In this document: positions 34,290 to 45,929 of the stretch, piece by piece
Numbering within the stretch: position 1 is the stretch's first letter
Layout of the letters: each line of letters opens with the position of its first letter
Origin: Haemaphysalis longicornis
Taxonomy: Eukaryota; Arthropoda; Arachnida; Ixodida; Ixodidae
NCBI GenBank assembly: GCA_013339765.2
Contig: CM023450.1
Span: forward strand, 41,476,745 to 41,540,744
Direction: 5' to 3'
DNA: 64,000 nucleotides
Translations under genes and position numbers: made by a program
The notes under the pieces: model-generated
The model's database searches: none
What the model saw: only the letters and a program-made list of their open reading frames with translations
What the model was told of the DNA's origin: nothing

Positions 34290-35920
34290 CGCCCATGACA
34301 CACCCTGAGAATGACATCGCAAGGTCGACTGCTTGCCAGGACAAAGCTGTATATTTGGTATGGTCCCAAGCAGCGAAAAGGGGCCCGTACGAGATTTCGG
34401 AATTTGTTAGCCCAATGTAACGAGAATAAGCCTTACCCTCCCGACTGGCGTTTACAACAAACTACCACGTGCATAGCTTCAGCGCGTTACGGCCTAGTTT
34501 AAAGAAAAAAAAAATATTAGTTGCGACCGGAAACTTTGTGCGCCCAAACTCATGCTCTTCTTAGACTCTAATCACCCCGATTAGCCACCCGCGTGAACGC
34601 GCAAAATTGGCAACTGGACGAGCGCCCTCTCTACTCCACGAGCGCCCTGGTCCCTTCAGGGTTTATTAAGACGCCGCCTATATGTATATATGTATACCGC
34701 GCGATCTTGTCTCGCGTGTAAGTATGTTACGGATGACTCGCTCTTTATGAATGCGCCAGCACACCGATAATCAACTTACCACCAAGTCTGCGGTCGATGC
34801 TCGCCGGCTGGTGCCTTGCTTTCGAAGCTCGTCACTGGAACCTCCGCATCAAGGGAAACTGCGTTACTAGGACATTTATGGTAACCATTGCTGGCTTCCA
34901 AAAGCGAATTTTATTTTGCACATTTCATTTTCAATGAGTCAAACGCGCCAAAGGTGTCATCGGTGTTACAAGGTAGTTAATCGCTTCGCCCGCTGTTGCC
35001 AATCAGCTGCTCATCCACATGGTTCAGTTACGTGTATCCGATTGCGTGCTGAGCGTCTGCCCATCGTGCCGCGGAGAAAGCCCAGCGCCTCAGCAGCGGG
35101 GTGGTCCTACAATGACCGGGGTCTGTCCCAACCTTCGTCGACGTAGACAGGTTGGAGGGCGCGTACGTAGCTGCCGAACAGCGGGCCGGCTGAGGACCTT
35201 CTGGGCATGCTCCGGCAGCTCTCGGCGGGTTACTGTAAGGATACGTTGGTTTTTCTTGAGCTCAGTTGTGACTTATTTGAGCTTTTTTGGCCGTGAACGA
35301 ATGATAATGTGTAGCCTGCAAAAAGACGGGGTGGTGTTATGCTGTCTGAGTGAATTTTCATGTGGGAAACTTCTGCTATAGATTACGCATCGCTGTTGGT
35401 TGTAATTCTGTTATGCCCTTCAACCCATCGCGGATTAAAGAGTGAAACGTTTGCCTCTGATCCCTTGTCTGCAAATCGAAGTGCACTATTACGCAAGAAC
35501 CAGTCAGGCTTTGCATAACCGTGTTTTAATGGCCGTTCGTCGCGCAATTTTAGGCTTTGGCTCATTCTCCTGGTTGCTGCTAGCAAAAGCAGGTCACTCA
35601 AGAACAACTTAACTTATGGTCCTGAGGATCGCTTCTCAGGACTGGTAGTCCGGCGAATACACCTCAACATGACACACTGAAAGCAACGAAACTCCTCCCC
35701 TATTACTCTGGTCCACTGCTCGCAACCCGCTCGCCCCGTTAACTTTAGTAGAAAACAGCCTTGGATACCCTTAGCATTTGAGCTAAATTTCGGCTCTCCT
35801 TTGCGTCTTCGTCGTCGACATCATCATCATCACCTAAGTCCTCCAACCGCTCTTATCCTGAGCTCCTGCGGTGCCATCTGATTAAGGCTACAGCAATCGG
35901 TGCCCACATAAGGAGAGCGT
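34290..35920. other. Unannotated stretch
   Basis: Nothing recognised beyond chance-length open frames. Confidence 0.4.
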
Positions 35921-35924
35921 TCTT

Positions 35925-36357
35925 AAAAAAAAACTGTGGTTGATTCGTCTGTCATAAGTATCGGTAAAACACGAAAGTGAAATGTGCAGCGAAATCTCCA
36001 GCTGAGCATGATTTGCGGGTCGGCGGCTGTCTTGTGGGTGTGCTTGGCGAGCGACGTACATGCTGGTGGGTCGCTTCGGCAAAGGTTTACCGGCATCATT
36101 TCTGTGACGGATATGACGTCAGTGAAATCTTGTTGTTTCCCGGCGTAAAACACTTTCGTGTTAAAATATGAAACCCCAAAACGAACAACCCTTAGTACTA
36201 AAGGTTGCTTCCCCGCAAAAAGGCCCTGTCTGCAGGCGTGCACCCTTTACAGGCCGCTCGCTTCGTACGTACGTTGTACTGGCGTCATTTTCATGACGGA
36301 TATGACGTCAGTGAAATCTGTGTATCCCGGAATAACACACTTTCGTGTTAAAAAAAT
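35925..36357 (-). repeat. Dispersed repeat, copy B
   Basis: Reverse-oriented relative of 27198-27655. A block with GACGGATATGACGTCAGTGA followed by CACTTTCGTGTTAAAA occurs twice, at about 36106-36165 and 36293-36352, so the repeat contains an internal direct duplication with a period of about 187 bp. Confidence 0.7.
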
Positions 36358-36558
36358 GTTGGGGGCACGCCGAGGGGAAGCGAAGACAGCGCCACTCACT
36401 CTTTCGGTTTTCGTAAGCCCGTGTCATTCAGTCATGTTGCCTTAATAAAGAATACCAATTACAAAGGAGTGGACAAACGCTCCGGCACGCAATCTACTCG
36501 ACGGAATGCTTAGACATGCGCCGCGGCAACCCCCAACAGCGCTAGCTGCGGACCCCCG

Positions 36559-36866
36559 AAGCTTACACAATTATTTTCCACAAGCTGTGCGCATGGTCTA
36601 AGATAACATGCATCATAAGGGCTGGCATTATTAGAGCTTGCACAACTGAACTCCACAAGCTGCGTGCGTGGTCTAGGACAAGATGCACCATAAGAGCTTG
36701 CACAATAGAATTCACAAGCAGCAGTTGCATGGTCTAAGAGGAGATGCATTATTAGAGCTTGCACAATTGAACTCCACAAGCTGCGTGCATGGTCTAAGAG
36801 GAGATGCATTATTAGAGCTTGCACAATTCAGGCTCCACAAGCTGCATGCATGATCTGAGGAGATGC
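36559..36866 (+). repeat. Minisatellite of about 60 bp, five copies
   Basis: Units contain AGCTTGCACAAT, CCACAAGCTGCGTGC, ATGGTCTAAGA and GAGATGCAT. The outer copies are more diverged than the inner ones. The repeated open frame across it is a by-product of the unit length being near a multiple of three. Confidence 0.85.
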
Positions 36867-36869
36867 ATC

Positions 36870-39800
36870 ATAAGATAGACTTTAAAAACTGTAAACGCGA
36901 ATCAATGCGGTGAAACGTAAGCATGCTTCAGGTAACACTAATGAACGGTGTCGGCGTCGACGATGAGCAGACTACGCTAGAGGTTAATTGGTGTATCAGA
37001 GAAACCTGACCAATAATAGGGAAGCTATGCTTTGTGCTGGGACAACGTGGCATAAGGGACTACCGGATGCAAAGAAAATAATGTAAGATCTATTGGCGGG
37101 TGTTAACAGTGCGTGAGCATCTCATCCCGCTCCCTCGAATACTTGGGGCTCTGCCTTGATGCTCAGCCAGAAACACTGCATTTGGGGCCCGCCCCTCACA
37201 GGCTGTGCCAGCCATGCTTTGCGTTCTCACCACCTCATCGGACACGTTTGCTCGCTTTATGCAGGAGTGGCATCGGCTGCCTGTCCACCACAATCAGCAT
37301 TTCAGCGTCTTTCTCATTCAATCCTCCTCTGTCGCGCACTCGGCCCTGCACTCGCGGCACATTCCGTTCTACGCTGGTGCGTTGTGCGACGGGTGCGTCA
37401 GGCGCCGACAATGCGCCGTTAACCAAGCAACGTCGGCGGATGCGTGGAGCCAGCGCCAGCGCTGCCAGCTCGGCTTGCCGTTAGCTCTCTCCTCAAGAGC
37501 CCTGCCTTTCGCTGTTTTAACAGCGAAGCTGTTTAGCAAATCGTAATTTTTCGTATCCGCAGTTAAAAATAACAAGAAATGGCCCAGCGCGCGCACGTGA
37601 GCGCGGGCCTTGCGGCGACCGTCCGGCAGTTACAAAACCAAAAAATGTCCAGCGCTTGTGTGTGCGCGCGTCGCGATGACAGCTCAGCGTCCCCTGCGCA
37701 CGTTCGTCAAGCCAAAGATACCATACCCACTTAGAGAGATTGGCCAAGATTGGTAAAAAACTCCACATTCGCCATAATCGTGGCAGCACTTGCTCGGAAC
37801 GAGAAAGACTCCAGCGTTCCCCGTAACCGGGGAAACACTTGCTCGGAATGACAAAGGTACGCCATAGCGTGCGCCCCTTTAAGTTGCTGTTCAATAATTA
37901 TCCCTTTAAAAAAATGAAGGAAGGTCACACTTGTAAAAACAATGATGGAGTAAAAATTGTTGCGGTAGCGAAGAAGCAAATCGGCTGCAATCGTGGATCA
38001 AAAAAAAAAAAAAAGCTTCGTGATGGTCGTGAACGTTGTGTACAGCTTTGGTAGGAGCTTCGTTCCTTTTTTTTCCATCGCTCTCGGTTCGGTCATCGAC
38101 AGTGTAAATTTTGGCCGACTTCGGTCATCTATTTCTTGCGCATGCAGCGAAAGGGCGAGTAAATTTCGCAGTGGATTTGGGGCTTCTTTCTGTTAGGGAA
38201 GTAGCGCTGAACACCCCGACTGCACAATTCTATTGACCACGTGTTGCAAACTTGTTTCAAAACTTTTTCTAACAAATGTATTGCCTGGTTTTATTTCGGC
38301 AAACTTGCCACTTGGCGAAGTTTTCTGGCTTTCAACTAAATTGATTGAAACGAGGTTGCCACACTTTGCCGAACTGGCCCTGGCATGCAAAACAAATATT
38401 TAGATAGTGGTCGTGGCAACAGCACTTGACGCTAAATGCCTTGGTTATTAATTCCACTAAGTTTTATTCTATTACTAGTTGCACTCTCACATGTAGTTTA
38501 TTTTCCCACGTTTCACCCGTTGCTTGTGTTCATAGACACCACGGTATAGAGAGCCTCCGCGCTATGCTTTACTTGATAGTCTCCTGAGAGTGCTAGGTCG
38601 AAAGGCGCTAAAAATAGCCGCAGCGTGGCGAATAAATAAGACCACTATGCTGCAAGCTCGCTCAGATGCCCGGGAAGCGATGAAAGACCCGGATTCAATA
38701 AAAATGCACTCAGCAACAGGCAAACTTTTAGAGTGGCAGCTCATCATGCTGTACGCAGCTTTCGGGCTGTTGTATTCCTCGCTTTATTTTCCGAAACGGG
38801 ATGGCCACCACGGCACCCGAACCTCGTACGTTCGGAGAGCCTTTTCGACACAAGCTGTGCACATGGGCGAGAATTCAGGATCAATTTGCAGGCTGTACGC
38901 TAACACAGGTTTCCAACAACGCCTTGACTTGGTCCACCGTTAGCTCGAGCTAAGGAGCCGTCGAGGTGTTGATGGCGCTTGACCACAACGACGCCGGAGT
39001 TTCGATGTAACGACTGAACTAATGCTCTCGCATTAACGAAAATTCCGGGACACTTATGCACTCAATATTGTGTAGGGAATGCGAAAGCATTGAGGTTGAA
39101 TTGGCAAACGAATGTGGCGGGTCGGATCTCTTCGTCACGTTTTACCGCTCCTGCTGCTCTTGGGGGCCTAATTGTGATTGGCAACCACATTTTACGCCTT
39201 CTTTTGAGGTAACCGGTCAGAGACCGTGGCCATAGGATTCGGGGGCCAGCGGTAGTGTGGGTAGTAGAGCGATCGTTTTATGTGCAATCATGACGTGGGG
39301 CCTACAATGCCGCCACGTACTGCCTATAGTCATGTGCCCAATAGCGCTATTATGTCCTCCCATCACCACCGTCGTCCTTTTCCGTTTGCTTCTTTTTCTT
39401 CTCTAACGTGGCGGGTTCCTGATCGTCGCCTGACAGGGCTGGGGTGCTGTAACTTCCAGGCAGCTTCCCAGCTTTTCAGGGATGGCAATAAAGGTTTGTT
39501 TTCACTCGTTCAGAGTATAACTGAGAGACCTGACGAGTCCTCCTTGTTCGCATTAAATATGCTATGAGCGTAAGCATGCTTTACGGCTTCTGAAATTAGC
39601 AGGCTGAAATGACCTCGGCAGGCCTCGGTACTTATCTCCAACTGATGTCTATAAGTCGAAGGCCACGATGCATTCGCTAGGGCAACCTTCAATCAGCTGA
39701 AGACCAAAAACGCGAATTGTTAAAAATTAGGCAACTGTCTAAATGTTCTACAACAACCATTCTCAGTATTTCCATCGGTTTTATTTCAATGAAACTACTT

Positions 39801-40440
39801 TAGTTTGAAGTAGGACTGAGGTTACGTCGAAAGCTAACGCTGGTGCAGCACTGGTATAGGCAACACAGAAAACTTAATCTTCTCAAGAGTAGCAACTGTT
39901 TCTGGTAAATTTCGGTCAAGTCATTATGTTTTGTGTTGCTGCATTGAACACTGATTGGCGGGTCGTAGTTTACGAATAAGCGAACAGCCCCGGACTATAA
40001 TTACCGCTGCACGTAACTAATGTCGAATTTTTTGTTTCGGCCCCAGGCACACCGATGCAGACATCAACACTTGGCGCGGGCCTTACCAGTTAAGCGCGAG
40101 CATTACGACGAACCTACAGCGCAATGACAGGAAGCTACGATAAGCCGGAACAACAAGGCACCGAGCGGGCGGAAACGGCAAGAGGAAGCCTCATTATTTG
40201 AAGCATCGTTTTAAAAGATGTGGTGTGATTTGAACTAACTGCCGCATTCCCCGGGCAATGCGTCCAGAATGGGGCGTTTCTTTCTCTCCCTACCATAATG
40301 TCTGTGGCATTATCTAGGGCATCGCAGCTTGTCTATGGAAAGTTGTACAACACGCACCTTTAGGCAACAGCTCTAACATCTGGTGCTCTAGAAAGTCAGA
40401 ATAAACAAATACAGTCATTGTCGGTGGGCTTGCAGTTGCT
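36870..40440. other. Unannotated stretch
   Basis: No gene found. A 15-bp interrupted palindrome, AACAGCGAAGCTGTT, is at 37519-37533. A 117-codon frame at 38590-38943 and an AATAAA near 39488 have no supporting context. Confidence 0.4.
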
Positions 40441-40874
40441 TTAAAGGGACTCTTCAACACTTCCAATAAACCCTTTCGCGCTTTCCATCGCGTATGAAAG
40501 CATTGCGAAAGTTTTAGTTATCGCCAGCACGGAGAAGCACTGGGTGATTTGTCGTCGCAGCAGATACGCTTCCGTTTCTGCTTTACTTTCGTGGCTTTCT
40601 TCTTAAAGTGTTTATCGAATGTGTTGATTGCTGCGACTGTACGAAAGCTGGTCAATAGCCGCTACACTGCTGTACTGATGTAATTACACCGGTCGAAGAA
40701 CGCCAAGGCCGGAAAAAAGACAAAAATTTACTAAGTTGTCTGACGAATAGAAGTAAGTTTTGGCTGAAGCACTTTGGGACCCCCTAATCTAAGTATTGGA
40801 TGTGTTGGCTGACTATGTTCTGCAAGCATTTAAGCTTTCAAATTTTTTAAAACAGTGCTGCAGGGTCCCTTTAA
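40441..40874 (+). mobile_element. Small TTAA-flanked MITE of T2-like type
   Basis: 434 bp from TTAAAGGGACTCTTCAACAC to GCAGGGTCCCTTTAA. The termini are an imperfect inverted repeat, and TTAA marks both ends. The interior does not resemble the 1.6-kb family, so it is a separate, short, non-autonomous lineage. Confidence 0.7.
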
Positions 40875-43228
40875 AGCGTGCGGCTAGGATTACTGTATAC
40901 ATGGACTCTGTGATGTTAGATTTTATTCGTAAGTATAGTAATTTATTTTTGCCTGCACTCAATGTTAACCGCAATGAGTAAATTGGGCACCAAATACACC
41001 AGATGCCTTTTGGAGTATTTAGGCAGTGTCGGTCCAGTCAAGCGCGAAGAAATTTCAGTGTATTATTTTTGAAACGTAAATAAGTTCAGCTGATGTCAGT
41101 TTTCTGAGCTTTTCGAACAACATTTTCTCCCATTTCAATATTTTTGCTGGAACTATGCCTATTTGCAAGAGCTCGAATTCTTAATATTTTTATTCGGCTT
41201 AGTTTTAAAACGTAGCAAAGCTTCGTCTGTTACAGAAACAAAGAATGCTAGTAATCTAACCATACCAATTGAGGAAGTTATAAAGTCAGTAATCTAACCA
41301 TAGCAATTAAAATAGTTATTTACCGAGAGAATCTTAAGAGGCTTTGTATTTTTCGTGGTTATCTTTTTAGTATTAAAGCAGCACCGCTAAAAAATACCCT
41401 TCGCAGTTAATTTCGTCCAGGCTTGGAAAATGCTAGTGGAGGTAATTTTCTTTTGGGCCTCATTTGCATAGCGCACGTCAGCGAGCACGACCACGTGCCG
41501 CAAAGGTCGTGAACGCACGAAAATGTCTCCGCACGACACAAGCTACTTGTTTCTGCTTTAGAGGCAACTGTAATGACTCCAAAAGTGATTTAAATACGGC
41601 CAGAGCTACATTCATTAAAGACCCTCGATTTGTGCGCGAACAAACACACTTTTCTTCTAGCCGACCTTATCCTAGCTATGACTTGAAAATGGCTTTCTTC
41701 CATTGCCACAGAGTTTTTCAATTGAACAGTGAAAACATGGACAGCGTTCGTGCAAAAACTGACGTACCCGAGCCGACTAGATGCTGCCGGCTATTCGAGG
41801 GAAATAAAAAAAAAACACAGGTCCAGCTTTCTATATTGTTAAAAGAAATAATAAAAACTAGTAAAAAACTGTTTACGTCTGCTAATGGCAACCACGAGCG
41901 CGAGGCAGAGTCAAAGTGCAGCCATATTTCGCTCAGATTGTCAGCCGTGCTTTCAAGAGAAATCCCTTTGTTTCGATTTGGTTCATCCTGAAATAACGAA
42001 GGGTGGGGGTGTAGAGGGGGCGAAGAAAATAATTGCGTGCAAATTACCCGTTCGTACTTTTTCTTTCAGCAGCAGCCTAGTTTCCGTGCGAGGGCAACGC
42101 GCTGCCCATTTCTCGAGAATGAACAAAAGAAGAGAGTACACGGATAAGGGGACCGCCCAGCCCGGAACTAGAGCAAGACTTGGGCCCGGCTTGGACTTGT
42201 TGCTGCCGCGATATTACGAATGCACTTTTCGAAAAAAAGTCTCTCTCCTCCCTCCGTCCAGTTTCACCCGTCGCGCCCGACCCCTCGACTTGTACGACAC
42301 TTCAGCCGCGATGAGGCTGCAACGCTAGGAAAACCCTTCGTGTCGTGAGCGATCGATAACTGTGCCCAGCACGTGTCTTGAAGTGCCGGCTACATATCCT
42401 CTTTTTTCGCCTTCTTTTCCGGTCTCTCGCTGAGATGCTCGCTACGAACGGCTTAGAAACGATATTGCTGCCGTCTGAAGTTTAACTTGAACATGAGTAT
42501 TTGCTGCCCATATTGAATTTATATTGCATTACTGCGTGGACAACAGGAACGCTAACTACATAAGACGGCGCACGGGTTCCTGAAATAGGTGACGACCCCA
42601 CATCTAGTTCTCAATAAAAAAAAATGTTTTCTCTCTTTCTAAGCCAGAATTGCCGAACTTGACGCTTATTGTGTACTTCACGTTCTATCAGCAAAAGGGA
42701 ATTCTCCTTTTTCATTAAACAAAACAAATCCGCCATTTTCTTACCTTCGCTGGAATCATTCTCTCATGACACGTTCAATTCGCTTAGTCCACGTTCTTGC
42801 TGTCAAAGTGTCGTTGTCCTGCTCGGTGAATATGCTTTCGTTTGAGTGTGCTGACCTTGTTTAAAACGCCATTCTTGGCACTAAGAACTAAAATAATAAA
42901 CAGAAATTCTGGGGGAAAGTTGCCAACAATCATGACGTTTTCTTTCTGTGCTTCGTATCAGTGCCGAGGAAAAAAAAGGAGGACATTTAAGCTTCAGCAT
43001 TCCGTGTGAAATACGAGAGCGTTATCGGTCCCCGTTCGCATCGCATGTAAGCTACCCGAGCGGTGCAAACTTCCATGCTCTCACGAGATCTGCTGGGGCA
43101 GCGCCTGACGATCACGGGCGTTTCAGTGGGCGGCGCAAGGTCGCAATAATGAATTTTTCGCTCCCACAAATGTTTCGCTCACGGCAACCCCACCACTACA
43201 ACACCGGCTTTACTGCAACAAGGGTGCG
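40875..43228. other. Unannotated stretch with a 175-codon open frame
   Basis: The frame at 41464-41991 is among the longest in the window but has no domain, no signal peptide and no splice context. At this window size one frame of that length is expected by chance. Confidence 0.45.
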
Positions 43229-44888
43229 TTAAAGGGACACTGAAGTGAATTTGTCAAGCTCCCGTTTTTGCTTGCACTGCGTAGACTGGCTCAAATTATC
43301 CCACTTTTCATCGTTTATTCGGTTGACAAATCGGTAATTATTTTACACAGCGCGAAAGAAGAAAAACTACTATGCGCGGTTTGCGGCGGCCGCACCAACT
43401 ACAGCTGTGACGTTGGGAGGAGGGAGCACCGTGATTGGACGATGCCCAAGGTTAGCAATCAAACAAGTTTCGGTTTCGGTTTCGGTTCTGTAAAACACAA
43501 CCGATGGCGTTGTTGGATGGGCATTCTCAATATCTCAGTAACCATCGTACCGCGCTTCTGCCATGTTGTCGGCTGTAAAATGCGTAAGATAAGCCTCCCA
43601 GGACGGCTTGGAATCGTAGCATTCACTAGCCGAGGCCTACGCAGTGCATGAACGCCCTCCGCGTCCCCGCAGACGCTCAAATGCGATGCGCTTTTCCCCC
43701 ATATTTGGAGCTTGCCTCACTCATGCCTGTATCGTAAAAAGCGTGTTCGCACCAGGCCAAGGGTCTGTCGATTCTGGCCTGTGCCCACTGCCCGCAAGCA
43801 GTCGGTGCTTATGGCAACAGCACGCCAACGAGAACTCGCTAGCGCGCCAGTGCCAGCCTGCGCGCGTTCTGTGAACTAGTTCGTGGAGCAATGAACGTTG
43901 CGGCCCAAAAAAGGTGAACTCAGTATAGAAAACAAAACAAAAACAAAACAAAAAAGTTAACTTATAAAAAAAAAAAGCACGCACCCGCGGGTGGTTCGAA
44001 CTCGCGACTTGCAAAACACTTGCGTTGACATACCCAGCGCTCTAAACCACTGGGCCACGAAGCGGACTCTGCCAACCCCTTGTTATTATAAGCTATATAT
44101 TATATAGCCAGTTTACACTTTAGTTTTGGCATTTCAAGCAGCTTAGGTGACTACTTGTTGTTTTGCGCTCGTGCAGTAAGCATCCCCCAAGTTTCCACAA
44201 TATATCACGTCTAGCAATTGCATTTCTTAGACGGAAAAGCGTTCGCAGATGCGTAGTCGTGCTGCTGACCGCTGTGCTTGTTCGCCGAGCGCAAAAAAGT
44301 GCTTCCCGCACCCTAGTTTTACGCTGTACGGTAAAAATATCAGTTGATTTTATTTCCTTAGTACCTATATTGACTTCGCTGAATCTCCTCCCGCCTTCAA
44401 GAGGCCTTATATTTTCCTACTGGCGTACCAGTCAGCGAAGCGTCGCATGTGCGCTTGTGCAGCGCTTGTGTGAAGCGACATTGACTTGGAGCTAGATACA
44501 GTGTACAACTACCCAAGTAAAGAAAGGCACATTCTTCCATTCACAAACGTGTCCTGGCTTTATAAACGGTACCTCCGGCAAGCGAACGAATTGCGACGAC
44601 CCGTCGGCGGCCGGCGGACGAAACGCTGGGCCGACTGACTCTGCCTGGCCGGGGAGCCGTGCAGTAGCGCAGCCAATTGCGAGCTCGGCTCCTCCCGACG
44701 TCACACGAAAACACCACAGAAAATGGGCGAGCGTAAAGAGAGGAGGACAGCATTTTCGAATTAATTTTTCTACTAAATAAAATCGCGTAAACGCGCCCAG
44801 AGTGGTCGAAACATGGCCTGGGGACTCCGGACTACAATTTGCGCTAGTAATCCCGCAATGTTTACATATCACTTCAGTGTCCCTTTAA
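43229..44888 (+). mobile_element. T2/Kolobok-like TTAA element, copy 2
   Basis: 1660 bp, TTAAAGGGACACTGAAGTGA to TCACTTCAGTGTCCCTTTAA, TTAA at both ends. Homologous to copies 1 and 3 throughout, with indels. The termini are the best preserved of the three as an exact 20-bp inverted repeat. The tRNA-like block is at about 43970-44070. Confidence 0.87.
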
Positions 44889-44959
44889 CGCTACGCGCTG
44901 ATACACACTTCCATGAGGCTAAAAAATACCCTTTACACTAAAATAGTTTACAATGCCGG

Positions 44960-45090
44960 AAAGCGGAACGCCCGTGTGTCGAGATTTCCGGGCGCCTTAA
45001 GGAATCCCCATGTAGTCAAAATTATTCCTGAGCCATTCACTACGGCAAGCCTAAAACCCAGGTATAGCTTCGGAGCGTTAAATCGCAAAA
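44960..45090 (+). mobile_element. Partial Ruka-like SINE body
   Basis: Matches the SINE body only (CGCCCGTGTGTCGAGATTTC, then AATCCCCATGTAGTCAAAAT). The Pol III head is missing. Confidence 0.6.
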
Positions 45091-45095
45091 TTTGA

Positions 45096-45925
45096 ATTTT
45101 GACTAGTTCACAGTGTCAGCCGCAACAATTTCCCAGTGTGCCTGGTTGACAGCTACTATCATTCAAAGCGGCCGATTAGGCGGTTATACTGCATTTATTC
45201 TGATAATAACGCGTTAAAAAGTTTGTTTAAAATCGGCATTTTTTCAGATAAACAAGAACAGAATAGGAAATGCTAGATTATGTTACAGCGGTCCTCGGTG
45301 TCTACTCTAAGTCCGGATTCCTTCGCTCAGGCAAACATCATGTATTCCCACTGCTTCCGTCCACAGCGAACTGGGCGTTTGTGAGCAATGAGCCCCCAGG
45401 TGGCACGCGTCGAGGCGCCCGGATTGCAGCCTTCTGAGCAAACAACAACTGGGACATCTTCAGTGTTCCCCGACGACCCGCCACAAAGGCCTTGTTCGTG
45501 GCGCGCCTCCGCCCTGACACTTGCTGCGCCCAATGTTAGAAAGCTTGGGAACTCCAGTTGTTTGCGACAATAGCGCCGTGTGTACACAACTGAAAAGCAA
45601 GTACCCAACCTACGCTTCTTTTCTCATTAGCATGGGCACTGATTCTTTCGCTGCTTTGAATGACGCTTCTGTCTTGCCACACGGCTGCTTGTTTCGCCCG
45701 TTTGGAGGGTTTCTGAATGGAGACCGAGTTTTAAACTTCGATAGAACGGCATCAAATAGGTTTGATAGCCCTGTACAGCCTTGAGGAATAAATTCACGAG
45801 TGAAGGATGTAGCACTTCCACGTATCACGATAGGACACCGTTAGATAATAGAATATCAGCCCGGAATACGTTATGGTTGATTACTGTAATGGTAGGAGTG
45901 TAAAAAATAAGGAAGAAGAAAACGA
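45096..45925. other. Unannotated stretch
   Basis: Overlapping frames at 45327-45828 on both strands lack domains. Confidence 0.4.
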
Positions 45926-45929
45926 CATG

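Noticed and set aside
41464..41991. 175-codon open frame on the plus strand
   Set aside because: No domain, no splice or start context. With about 48% GC and 64 kb in six frames, roughly one frame of this length is expected by chance.
43229..44888. piggyBac identification for the TTAA elements
   Set aside because: TTAA duplication fits, but the ends begin AGGGAC rather than the CCC-type ends usual for piggyBac. The TTAAAGGRR rule of T2/Kolobok fits better.
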